Below, in pieces: positions 1 through 7,611 of a stretch of DNA of 8,249 bases (positions are counted from its first letter, which is position 1; each line of letters starts with the position of its first letter). The stretch comes from Oscillospiraceae bacterium (GTDB lineage: Bacteria > Bacillota > Clostridia > Oscillospirales > Ruminococcaceae), in contig JAEDMD010000078.1 of NCBI GenBank assembly GCA_016303195.1, forward strand, positions 1 to 8,249, in the 5' to 3' direction. The notes below the pieces were generated by a model. It was not told the DNA's origin. It made no database searches and saw only the letters and a program-made list of their open reading frames with translations. The position numbers were made by a program, and so were the translations under genes.

Positions 1-2877
1 ATAATTTACAGTTCATATGAGCGACATTTTTCAAAAATTGCCGAGAAAGCAGGCGAGTATTTTCACCGTATAGCCGAGGAAACAGGCGAAGCTGACATGA
101 AAGTCACTGTTTCGGGCTCAGCAGGAATGGGACTTGCAGAATACCTCGGAGTCGGCTTCGAGCAGGAGGTTTTCTCCACAAGAACTGCCGTTAATGCACT
201 TGCACCGAACACCGATGCAGTTATAGAACTTGGCGGTGAGGATGCGAAGATATTGTTCCTGACAGGCGGATTTGAAGCACGAATGAACGGAAGCTGTGCA
301 GGCGGAACAGGTGCATTCATCGACCAGATGGCAGTGCTTATCGGTACAACTCCGACCGAACTGAACGAACTTGCGAAGCAGGCGGACAAGATATACACCA
401 TCGCTTCAAGATGCGGAGTTTTTGCAAAATCCGACATTCAGCCGCTTCTGAATCAGGGAGCCGGCTTCCCGAATATAGCGGCAAGTATCCTTAAAGCTGT
501 TGTTAACCAGACTGTCGGCGGACTTGCTCAGGGAAGGGAAATAAAGGGAAATATCCTTTATCTCGGCGGCCCACTGACTTATTTTGACCAGCTGAGACTG
601 AGTTTTGACGAAACACTCGCATTAAAGGGCGCTTGCCCCGAAAATTCCCTGTATTTCGTTGCGATAGGTGCGGCATTGCAGGGAGGGGAGAAAACTCACA
701 GCCTTGCTGAACTTGCGGAAAAATCGGAAAGATATATGGGCAACGGTTCATATATGTCCGCACGTCCGCTGTTCAGAACGCAGGAGGAATATGACAGCTT
801 TACTGCCCGTCACAAGAGCAATTCAGCGAATATTAAATATATCGACAGACCCGATGGCAGGATGTACCTCGGTATCGATGCAGGCTCGACAACCATAAAA
901 GCCGTTGTAACCGATGAAAACGGCAATATCCTCGACTCTATGTACCGCTCAAACAAAGGAAATCCTGTTCCTGCGGTCAAGGAATATCTTGAGGAGCTTT
1001 ACAGAAAATTCCCCGATATTACATTCAGCGGCTCGGCTGTAACAGGCTATGGCGAGGACATCATCAAAAATGCTTTCGGCATCGATATCGGAATAGTTGA
1101 AACAATTGCTCACTATACCGCCGCAAAGAAATTTCGCCCTGATGTGGATTTTATCATAGATATCGGCGGTCAGGACATCAAATGCTTCAAGATACACAAC
1201 AGCGCCATCGACAATATTTTCCTGAATGAAGCCTGTTCATCGGGATGCGGTTCATTCCTTCAGACATTTGCTGAGGCTCTTGGCTATAATATTGCTGATT
1301 TCTCGAAGCTGGGACTTTTCGCAGACAAGCCTGTTGACCTCGGCTCACGCTGTACAGTTTTCATGAACAGCTCAGTAAAGCAGGCACAGAAAGACGGTGC
1401 ATCCATTGAAAATATTTCCGCAGGACTTTCCATGAGTGTAGTCAAGAATGCGCTGTATAAGGTCATTCGATGCGGAAATGCCGCTTCTCTTGGCGAAAAT
1501 ATCGTTGTACAGGGAGGAACGTTCCTCAATGATGCTGTTCTCAGGGCATTTGAACAGGAACTTGATACAGAAGTAGTACGTCCCGAAATTTCGGGAATTA
1601 TGGGCGCTTACGGTGCGGCTCTTTATGCGGCTGAAAAGCATAGGGGAGAGAGCAGTGTCATCAGCCGTGAGAAGCTGGAAAAGTTCACACATTCAGTTAA
1701 AACCATCACTTGCAAGGGATGCAGTAATCACTGCCGTCTCACAATAAATACATTTGCCGACGGAAAGCGATATATCGCAGGAAATCGTTGTGACCGCCCC
1801 ACAAGCAAAGGCGGCAGGCGAGAGATACATGACCTGTACGAATACAAGCGCAGGATACTCAGAAAATACCGTCAGAACAAGCGTGATGACAGTAAGCTGA
1901 CTGTCGGTATACCGATGGCTCTGAATATGTTTGAGCTTCTTCCGTTCTGGCATACCCTGTTCACAAGCCTCGGCTTCAATGTGGCAGTTTCGGGAGATTC
2001 CACCCGTGATACGTTTATTTCCGGACAGCACACCATTCCGTCCGATACGATATGCTATCCTGCAAAACTTCTTCACGGTCACATGGAATCACTTCTGAAA
2101 ATGCAGCCTGACATTATTTTCTATCCATGCATGAGTTACAATGTTGATGAGGGAAACGGCGATAATCACTACAACTGCCCTGTTGTTGCCTATTATCCCG
2201 AAGTTGCGAATGTCAATATCAAGGCGCTCCACGAAGTTGAGTATATCCATGATTTTGTCGGCATCCATAACAAAAAAGCCTTCCCTGCAAAATTTGTGCA
2301 GATAATGAAAGAACACGGCCTGCATTTCACCAGAAAGCAGGTAAAAACAGCTATGGATGCGGCTTTCCATGAGTACGGCAGGTACATGGGAGCTATCTCT
2401 CACAAAGCTGATGAATATATGAGATACGCAAAGGAAAACAGCTTGCCTATAATCGTTCTTGCAGGCAGACCGTACCACCTTGACCCCGAAGTCAATCACG
2501 GCCTTGACAGGCTTATCTGCGAGCTGGGGGCAGTTGTTGTCACCGAGGACAGCGTTTACAGCAACGAGGACAAATTCCGTACAACCGTGCTGAATCAGTG
2601 GACATACCATTCAAGGCTGTATCTTGCGGCAAAGTATGTTGCCGAGCGCCCGGCGTCAGACAGGATGAATCTTGTTCAGTTCGTCTCATTCGGATGCGGA
2701 GTTGACGCTATCACATCCGATGAAGTCAGGGGAATACTGGAAGATTCGGGCAAGATATATACTCAGATAAAAATCGATGAGGTCACAAACACAGGTGCTG
2801 CACGAATAAGACTGAGAAGTCTGTTTGCGGCGGCAGGACTGGAAAATGAAAGGAATGATACGGATGGCAACAAATGA
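1..2877 (+). CDS. Two-domain acyl-CoA dehydratase activase (BadF/BcrA-type ATPase x2) with DUF2229-like C-terminus, 5'-truncated
   Basis: The frame is open from the first base. The in-frame ATG at 97 is internal, because the residues before it (YSSYERHFSKIAEKAG) match the family; probably 20-30 N-terminal residues with the first GIDxGSTT loop are missing. Counting from base 1 there are 958 residues. Domain 1 (about 1-230) has the phosphate-binding ELGGEDAK and cysteines C99 (GSCAGGTG) and C138 (SRCGVFAKSD). Domain 2 (about 288-545) has GIDAGSTTIK at 291, DIGGQDIK near 387, C412/C416 (NEACSSGCGSF) and C451 (SRCTVF). The rest (about 565-955) is DUF2229/COG3580-like, with C571, C574, C578 and C597, a GRPYHLDPEVNHG motif and an FGCGVDA motif. 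Known activases are ATP-driven [4Fe-4S] proteins that inject electrons into 2-hydroxyacyl-CoA dehydratases. By inference this is a cytoplasmic ATP-dependent electron donor; the partner and substrate are unknown. It overlaps the next gene by 14 bp, suggesting an obligate pair. Confidence 0.9.
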   Translation: MIYSSYERHFSKIAEKAGEYFHRIAEETGEADMKVTVSGSAGMGLAEYLGVGFEQEVFSTRTAVNALAPNTDAVIELGGEDAKILFLTGGFEARMNGSCAGGTGAFIDQMAVLIGTTPTELNELAKQADKIYTIASRCGVFAKSDIQPLLNQGAGFPNIAASILKAVVNQTVGGLAQGREIKGNILYLGGPLTYFDQLRLSFDETLALKGACPENSLYFVAIGAALQGGEKTHSLAELAEKSERYMGNGSYMSARPLFRTQEEYDSFTARHKSNSANIKYIDRPDGRMYLGIDAGSTTIKAVVTDENGNILDSMYRSNKGNPVPAVKEYLEELYRKFPDITFSGSAVTGYGEDIIKNAFGIDIGIVETIAHYTAAKKFRPDVDFIIDIGGQDIKCFKIHNSAIDNIFLNEACSSGCGSFLQTFAEALGYNIADFSKLGLFADKPVDLGSRCTVFMNSSVKQAQKDGASIENISAGLSMSVVKNALYKVIRCGNAASLGENIVVQGGTFLNDAVLRAFEQELDTEVVRPEISGIMGAYGAALYAAEKHRGESSVISREKLEKFTHSVKTITCKGCSNHCRLTINTFADGKRYIAGNRCDRPTSKGGRREIHDLYEYKRRILRKYRQNKRDDSKLTVGIPMALNMFELLPFWHTLFTSLGFNVAVSGDSTRDTFISGQHTIPSDTICYPAKLLHGHMESLLKMQPDIIFYPCMSYNVDEGNGDNHYNCPVVAYYPEVANVNIKALHEVEYIHDFVGIHNKKAFPAKFVQIMKEHGLHFTRKQVKTAMDAAFHEYGRYMGAISHKADEYMRYAKENSLPIIVLAGRPYHLDPEVNHGLDRLICELGAVVVTEDSVYSNEDKFRTTVLNQWTYHSRLYLAAKYVAERPASDRMNLVQFVSFGCGVDAITSDEVRGILEDSGKIYTQIKIDEVTNTGAARIRLRSLFAAAGLENERNDTDGNK
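2849..2854 (+). promoter_or_regulatory. Ribosome binding site that decides the start of the COG3581-like gene
   Basis: AAAGGA lies inside the end of the upstream gene, 9 nt before the ATG at 2864. Alternative in-frame starts are TTG 2825, ATG 2846 and ATG 2855. The TTG and the ATG at 2846 have no good Shine-Dalgarno sequence, and the ATG at 2855 abuts this one with no spacing. The position within the preceding coding sequence suggests translational coupling. Confidence 0.6.
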
Positions 2878-4138
2878 GATCTATCCCGAATTTACGGAGA
2901 AAATGAAGAAAACTCATACCATACTCATCCCAAATGCGCTTCCTGTGCATTTCAGCCTGATGGGTTCAGTGTTCCGTGATGCAGGATATAAAGTTAAATT
3001 CCTTGATTATTCGGGACAAAAGGTCATAGACACGGGGCTGAAATATGTCCATAACGATGCCTGTTATCCTGCCATCGTAGTTATCGGACAGCTTATATAT
3101 GCCATAGAATCGGGAGATTTCGACCCTCATAAGACTGCACTTATGCTTTATCAGACAGGCGGAGGATGCCGAGCTTCAAACTATGTGCATATGCTGAGAA
3201 AAGCGCTGAAAAAGGCGGGTTATGAGTATGTGCCCGTTGTTTCCGTAAACTTTGGAGGTATCGAGAAAAACAGCGGTTTCAAGATAACAGCGATGATGTT
3301 CCTGAAAGGCCTTATCACATGGCTTTACGGCGATTTTATAATGCTTCTCCGCAATCAGGTCATGCCATACGAAAAGGTGCAGGGCACATCCTCAAAGATA
3401 ATGGAAAAGTGGAGAAAGCGCCTTACAGACCAGATACGCCGTAATAAAGGACTGACCAGAACGGCGATACGTGAAAATTTCTATGCGATCGCCAAGGATT
3501 ACGCAAGAGTGCCGATCTACCGCACTGCAAAGCCTAAAGTCGGTATTGTTGGCGAGCTTTATGTAAAATATGCTGACTTTGGCAACGATCATCTGCTCGA
3601 TTTCCTTGTTGAGCAGGGAGCAGAGGTCATGGTTCCCGGAATACTGGGATTTGCGCTGTACAGCCTGAATATCGGCATGGAGAACAACAGGCTTTACGGT
3701 GACAAGAAGGGCGTAATGTTCAGCCGACTTGCCGTTGCATATGTCGAATCGCTTGAAAAGACCATGCTCAGCGTTCTGGAGGATTTCCCTCAGTTCCGCA
3801 AGCCTGTGCCGTTTCCCGAACTGAAAAAGCTGGGCGAGAATACCATAAGCTGTGGTGTGTGCATGGGCGAAGGATGGCTTCTTACTGCGGAAATGGCGGA
3901 GCTTATCGAAAAGGGATACAGCAACATTGTGTGCGTACAGCCGTTCGGATGCCTGCCGAATCATATTGTCGGCAAGGGCATGATAAGAGCAATGACGGAG
4001 CGCTATTCCAATGCAAATATTTGCGCCATCGACTACGATGCAGGTTCATCACGTGTAAATCAGCAGAACCGCATCAAGCTGATGCTGTCACTGGCAAGGG
4101 AACAGATGAGAAAAGGCGCTATCGGTGTAAATACATAA
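2864..4138 (+). CDS. COG3581-like acyl-CoA dehydratase activase-associated protein (split C-terminal part)
   Basis: This 424-residue cytoplasmic protein resembles the C-terminal portion of the long clostridial CoA-substrate-specific activase proteins (COG3581). Recognisable blocks are HNDACYPAIVVIGQLI with C67, TGGGCRASNYVHMLRKAL with C102, the VGIVGELYVKYADFGND block, CGVCMGEGW with C330 and C333, CVQPFGCLPNHIVGKG with C357 and C363, and the final AIDYDAGSSRVNQQNRIKL block. The conserved cysteines suggest iron-sulfur cluster binding, related to the dehydratase/double-cubane fold; this is inference and no cluster has been shown here. The start at 2864 is chosen for its AAAGGA site; a TTG at 2825 would add 13 residues of unconvincing sequence. 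It overlaps the ATPase gene by 14 bp and is followed directly by a terminator, so it is the last gene of that transcript. The likely role is to accept electrons from the ATPase and act on, or pass them to, an unidentified acyl-CoA-type substrate or enzyme. Family assignment is fairly sure; function is not. Confidence 0.85.
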   Translation: MATNEIYPEFTEKMKKTHTILIPNALPVHFSLMGSVFRDAGYKVKFLDYSGQKVIDTGLKYVHNDACYPAIVVIGQLIYAIESGDFDPHKTALMLYQTGGGCRASNYVHMLRKALKKAGYEYVPVVSVNFGGIEKNSGFKITAMMFLKGLITWLYGDFIMLLRNQVMPYEKVQGTSSKIMEKWRKRLTDQIRRNKGLTRTAIRENFYAIAKDYARVPIYRTAKPKVGIVGELYVKYADFGNDHLLDFLVEQGAEVMVPGILGFALYSLNIGMENNRLYGDKKGVMFSRLAVAYVESLEKTMLSVLEDFPQFRKPVPFPELKKLGENTISCGVCMGEGWLLTAEMAELIEKGYSNIVCVQPFGCLPNHIVGKGMIRAMTERYSNANICAIDYDAGSSRVNQQNRIKLMLSLAREQMRKGAIGVNT

Positions 4139-4162
4139 TATCGAGTTTTATCGCAGTATTTG

Positions 4163-4204
4163 GCGGATATTCCGATTATTTTCAGAATATCCGCTGTTAT
4201 TTTT
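4163..4204 (+). terminator. Rho-independent terminator of the activase operon
   Basis: A perfect 10-bp inverted repeat (GCGGATATTC at 4163-4172 and GAATATCCGC at 4185-4194) encloses a 12-nt loop and is followed by a T-rich run (TTATTTTT, 4197-4204). It starts 25 nt after the stop codon of the COG3581-like gene and separates it from the glycosidase genes. Confidence 0.88.
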
Positions 4205-4215
4205 AGCTGAAATAC

Positions 4216-4244
4216 TTGAAATCATTATTATTATATGCTATAAT
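4216..4244 (+). promoter_or_regulatory. Sigma-A type promoter driving the GH3-GH5 operon
   Basis: The -35 TTGAAA (4216-4221) is separated by exactly 17 nt from the -10 TATAAT (4239-4244). TGC precedes the -10, giving an extended -10 element. Transcription would start near 4251, leaving a leader of about 33 nt. That leader contains GGAGG at 4274-4278, 5 nt before the GH3 ATG. The region is AT-rich. I see no clear CcpA cre site or other palindromic operator, so the regulation of this promoter cannot be read from the sequence. Confidence 0.8.
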
Positions 4245-4283
4245 ATTATTACTATTTTACAACAACTTCTGACGGAGGTATTT

Positions 4284-6560
4284 ATGGATATAAAAAAGCT
4301 GATATCAAAAATGACGATCGAAGAAAAGGCTTCCATGCTGTCGGGAGCTGATTTCTGGCATACAAAGGCCGTGGAGAGACTTGGAATACCGCAGATGATG
4401 GTAAGTGACGGCCCTCACGGTCTCCGCAAGCAGAGAGTTGACGATGAGACAGCAGGTGTGAACCAGAGTATACAGGCTGTTTGTTTTCCTGCCGCCTGCG
4501 CCCTTGCCTGCTCATTTGACCGTGACCTGATATTCCGCCTCGGACAGGCTCTCGGAAACGAGTGTCAGGCTGAAAATGTCGGAGTTATCCTCGGCCCGGG
4601 TGCAAATATAAAGCGTTCGCCTCTTTGCGGACGAAATTTCGAGTACTTCTCGGAAGACCCATACCTCGCTTCAAATATTGCCGCAAGCCATATCAAGGGC
4701 GTACAGAGCAGAAAGGTCGGGTCAAGCCTGAAGCATTTTGCCTGCAATAATCAGGAGAACCGCAGAATGAGCGTAAGCGAGGAGATCGACGAGAGAACTC
4801 TCCATGAGATATACCTTGCCGCTTTTGAATATGCGATCCGTGAGGCAAAGCCGTGGACAGTGATGTGTTCATATAACAGGATAAACGGCGAATATTCCTC
4901 AGAAAACAAGTATCTGCTCACAGACGTTCTCCGTGACAAATGGGGCTATGAGGGCCTTGTTGTAAGCGACTGGGGAGCAGTAAATGACCGTCCGAAGGGA
5001 GTTGCGGCAGGACTTGATCTGGAAATGCCATCCAGCGGCGGAGTTAACGATAAGAAGATAGTAGAAGCTGTCAAGAACGGCAAGCTGTCAAAAGCAGACC
5101 TTGATAAAGCCTGCGAGCGTGTTCTTACTCTTGTTGACAATTACCTCAAGGGCAGGGAAGAAGCACCTGTATGGGACAAGAATGCCGATCATGAGCTTGC
5201 GGCTGAGATCGCATCACAGTGCATGGTACTGCTGAAAAATGATGACAGAGTGCTTCCGCTTTCACGAAATAAAAAGATAGCATTCATAGGAAAATTTGCT
5301 AAGCAGCCACGTTTTCAGGGCAGCGGAAGTTCATTCATAAATGCACTTAAAGTTACTGATGCGCTTTCATCTGCGGAAAAATATGCAGATGTTTCATACG
5401 CTCAGGGCTACCGCACTGAGGACGATGTAATCGACGGCAGACTTATCACTGAAGCTGTTGAACTGGCAAAAAACAGCGATGTTGCAGTTATTTTTGCAGG
5501 CCTTACCGATCTGTTCGAGTGTGAGGGCTATGACAGAAAGCACATGGGAATGCCTGAGTGTCAGAATGAGCTTATCAGGCGTGTTGCCGCAGTTCAGCCG
5601 AATACCGTGGTGGTACTCCACAATGGTTCACCTGTCGAAATGCCGTGGATAGAGAACGTCAAGGGAATCCTTGAAGTATACCTCGGAGGCGAGGGTGTCG
5701 GCGAAGCAGTATGTGACGTTCTGTTCGGCAAGGTCAATCCAAGCGGAAAACTGGCTGAAACTTTCCCGAAAAAACTGTCGGACAATCCGTCTTATCTGAA
5801 TTTCCCCGGTGAGGGCGATTTCGTAAGATACAGCGAGGGCATTTTCGTCGGCTACCGCTACTATGACAAAAAGGAAATGGAAGTTCAGTTCCCGTTCGGA
5901 CACGGACTTTCTTATACAACATTTGCATACAGCGACCTTAAACTTTATGCTAAGAGCATCACCGACAAGGACACACTGACTGTTTCGGTGACTGTCAAGA
6001 ATACAGGTCATGTTGCAGGCAGGGAAGTAGTCCAGCTTTATGTAAGAGACTGCGAAAGCACAGTTATCCGCCCTGTCAAGGAACTGAAAGGCTTTGAGAA
6101 GATCGAGCTTGCTCCCGGTGAGTCAAAGGTGATCGTGTTCACACTTGAAAGAAATGCATTCGCATTTTACAGTGACAAGATCCATGACTGGTTCGTGGAG
6201 AGCGGTGATTTCGAGGTGATGATAGGCAGTTCTTCAAGAGATATCAAGCTGTCATCAGTGATCCATGTGGAATCCGATGACAAGATGCCTTTTGTTTGTA
6301 CTCCTAATACAACGATGGGAGATGTTTTTGCACTGGAGAACGGCGCAAAGTATCTTGAAAAGCTCGTTGGAAGTTTCGCTGAAAGTCTCAGCACAGAAAG
6401 TGAAAACAATGACATGGGAGAGGCTACAAAGCTGATGATGGAAGCACAGCTTCGTGACAATCCGCTCCGTGTGATGATAAGTTTTTCCGACGGTAACTTC
6501 AATCATGAAGATATTGCGGAGATATGCGACAAGATCAACAATGATCTGAATAAGAAATAA
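4284..6560 (+). CDS. GH3 family beta-glycosidase, probably cytoplasmic beta-glucosidase
   Basis: This 758-residue enzyme hydrolyses terminal beta-linked sugars, most likely glucose from beta-gluco-oligosaccharides; xylosidase or another specificity cannot be excluded. The N-terminal GH3 barrel carries SDGPHG (D42, substrate binding), K150-H151 in SLKHFACNNQE, and the nucleophile D229 in VVSDWGAV. The alpha/beta C-terminal domain has FECEGYDRKHMG, where E414 (or E412) is the expected acid/base, and PFGHGLSY at 537. A fibronectin III-like domain follows (about 545-665; REVVQLYVRD, ELKGFEKIEL). A further tail of about 90 residues (668-758) begins MPFVCTPNTTMGDVF. There is no PA14 insertion, signal peptide or membrane segment, so it probably acts inside the cell. 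The start is set by GGAGG 5 nt upstream. It is the first gene after a strong promoter and sits 69 nt before a GH5 gene, consistent with stepwise breakdown of imported oligosaccharides. Confidence 0.95.
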   Translation: MDIKKLISKMTIEEKASMLSGADFWHTKAVERLGIPQMMVSDGPHGLRKQRVDDETAGVNQSIQAVCFPAACALACSFDRDLIFRLGQALGNECQAENVGVILGPGANIKRSPLCGRNFEYFSEDPYLASNIAASHIKGVQSRKVGSSLKHFACNNQENRRMSVSEEIDERTLHEIYLAAFEYAIREAKPWTVMCSYNRINGEYSSENKYLLTDVLRDKWGYEGLVVSDWGAVNDRPKGVAAGLDLEMPSSGGVNDKKIVEAVKNGKLSKADLDKACERVLTLVDNYLKGREEAPVWDKNADHELAAEIASQCMVLLKNDDRVLPLSRNKKIAFIGKFAKQPRFQGSGSSFINALKVTDALSSAEKYADVSYAQGYRTEDDVIDGRLITEAVELAKNSDVAVIFAGLTDLFECEGYDRKHMGMPECQNELIRRVAAVQPNTVVVLHNGSPVEMPWIENVKGILEVYLGGEGVGEAVCDVLFGKVNPSGKLAETFPKKLSDNPSYLNFPGEGDFVRYSEGIFVGYRYYDKKEMEVQFPFGHGLSYTTFAYSDLKLYAKSITDKDTLTVSVTVKNTGHVAGREVVQLYVRDCESTVIRPVKELKGFEKIELAPGESKVIVFTLERNAFAFYSDKIHDWFVESGDFEVMIGSSSRDIKLSSVIHVESDDKMPFVCTPNTTMGDVFALENGAKYLEKLVGSFAESLSTESENNDMGEATKLMMEAQLRDNPLRVMISFSDGNFNHEDIAEICDKINNDLNKK

Positions 6561-6617
6561 TAGGTAAGAAATATTAACTGTAATGCAGAGTTGACAGCCA
6601 TTATATAAAAAAACAAT

Positions 6618-6624
6618 GAGGTGA
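6618..6624 (+). promoter_or_regulatory. Ribosome binding site that decides the GH5 start
   Basis: GAGGTGA is a near-perfect anti-Shine-Dalgarno complement located 5 nt before the ATG at 6630. An in-frame GTG at 6621 lies inside this element, so it is unlikely to be the start codon even though it would lengthen the reading frame by three residues. Confidence 0.8.
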
Positions 6625-6629
6625 ATGAT

Positions 6630-7580
6630 ATGCTGAGAAGCAGAGGAATAATCAAAGGAGTAAATTTAGGCGGTTGGATGTCACAATGTGATTACAGTCA
6701 GGAAAGACTTGATAATTTCATCAAAGAGAGTGACATCGAAAAGATCGCATCATGGGGATTTGACCATGTCCGCCTCCCTGTGGACTACAACATCCTCCAG
6801 AATAGGGACGGTTCTCCGATAGAGAGCGGATACAGCAGGATAGACAATGTGGTGGAGCTTTGCAGAAAGTATGACCTGAAACTGATACTTGACCTTCACA
6901 AGACCGCAGGTTTTTCCTTTGACTACGGCGAGGAGGAAAGCGGATTCTTCGACAATGAGCATTATCAGGAACTTTTCTATCAGTTCTGGGAGGAAATGGC
7001 AAGAAGATACGGTCATGACACAGATAATATCGTTCTGGAACTTCTCAACGAGGTAACAGATGCTGAATTTATAGACAAGTGGAATGAAATAATCCGCAAG
7101 TGCATGGCAAGAATCCGTGCAGTTGCTCCTGATGTGATAGTTCTTGTGGGAAGCTACCGCAACAATTCTGCGGACACAGTGCAGTTTCTTGAAGCACCTT
7201 ATGACGACAAGGTTGTGTACAATTTCCACTGCTATGAACCGCTGAAATTCACCCATCAGGGTGCAACATGGACTCCCGACATCAAGCCTGAGGAGCGCAT
7301 GGCATTCGAGGACAGTGTGACATCTGAGGAATATTTTGAGGAGCTTTTCTCAACAGCCATCGCAAAGGCAAAGGAACACGGAACTACTCTCTACTGCGGC
7401 GAATACGGAGTTATCGACGTTGTAGGCGCAGAGGATTCGCTGAAATGGTTCAAGGTAATAAACAAGGTCTTTGAAAAGTACGGAATTTCACGTTCTGTAT
7501 GGACATACAAGGAAATGGATTTCGGCATCGCTGACAGCAAATACGATGGCACAAGAGAAGAACTTATAAAATATCTTTGA
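6630..7580 (+). CDS. GH5 family glycoside hydrolase, cytoplasmic (cellulase/beta-glucanase superfamily)
   Basis: This is a single-domain 316-residue TIM-barrel enzyme for retaining hydrolysis of beta-linked glycans. All the usual GH5 active-site residues can be placed: R48 (HVRLPVDY), H90 (LDLHKTAG), N140 and acid/base E141 (LELLNEV), H200 and Y202 (NFHCYEP), nucleophile E258 (CGEYGV), and W291 (SVWTYKEMDFG). The N-terminus contains KGVNLGGWM, a motif also seen in GH5 exo-beta-glucanases. There is no signal peptide, carbohydrate-binding module, dockerin or linker, unlike secreted cellulosomal GH5 enzymes. An intracellular role on oligosaccharides is therefore inferred. It follows the GH3 gene by 69 nt with no terminator and no convincing promoter between, so the two are probably co-transcribed. 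The exact substrate (cello-oligosaccharide, mixed-linkage glucan, glucomannan or beta-1,3-glucan) and the GH5 subfamily cannot be settled by eye. Confidence 0.93.
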   Translation: MLRSRGIIKGVNLGGWMSQCDYSQERLDNFIKESDIEKIASWGFDHVRLPVDYNILQNRDGSPIESGYSRIDNVVELCRKYDLKLILDLHKTAGFSFDYGEEESGFFDNEHYQELFYQFWEEMARRYGHDTDNIVLELLNEVTDAEFIDKWNEIIRKCMARIRAVAPDVIVLVGSYRNNSADTVQFLEAPYDDKVVYNFHCYEPLKFTHQGATWTPDIKPEERMAFEDSVTSEEYFEELFSTAIAKAKEHGTTLYCGEYGVIDVVGAEDSLKWFKVINKVFEKYGISRSVWTYKEMDFGIADSKYDGTREELIKYL

Positions 7581-7611
7581 TTTAGAATAAAGCGGAACAG
7601 GTGGGATAGGT

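Noticed and set aside
97..99. ATG at 97 as the start of the activase gene
   Set aside because: The frame is open back to base 1, and the upstream residues match the family's N-terminal region (YERHFS block), so this is an internal methionine of a gene cut by the window edge.
1581..1596. Perfect 16-bp palindrome centred on CCCGAAATTTCGGG
   Set aside because: It lies inside the conserved coding sequence of the ATPase domain, has no T-run after it and no nearby start. One such palindrome in 8 kb is plausible by chance.
2089..2610. A 173-residue open frame on the minus strand, and other long antisense frames within the activase and GH3 genes
   Set aside because: They lie wholly opposite well-conserved genes, contain no recognisable domains, and are explained by the codon bias of the + strand genes.
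3859..4206. A 115-residue + strand frame overlapping the end of the COG3581-like gene and running through the terminator
   Set aside because: It is out of frame with a conserved protein, ends inside the terminator, and its composition is that of a shifted reading frame.
6591..6608. TTGACA followed by TATAAA upstream of the GH5 gene, resembling a promoter
   Set aside because: The two boxes are only 6 nt apart, far too close. At the proper 16-18 nt distance the sequence (around CAATGA) is a poor -10 and overlaps the ribosome binding site. Co-transcription with the GH3 gene is more likely.
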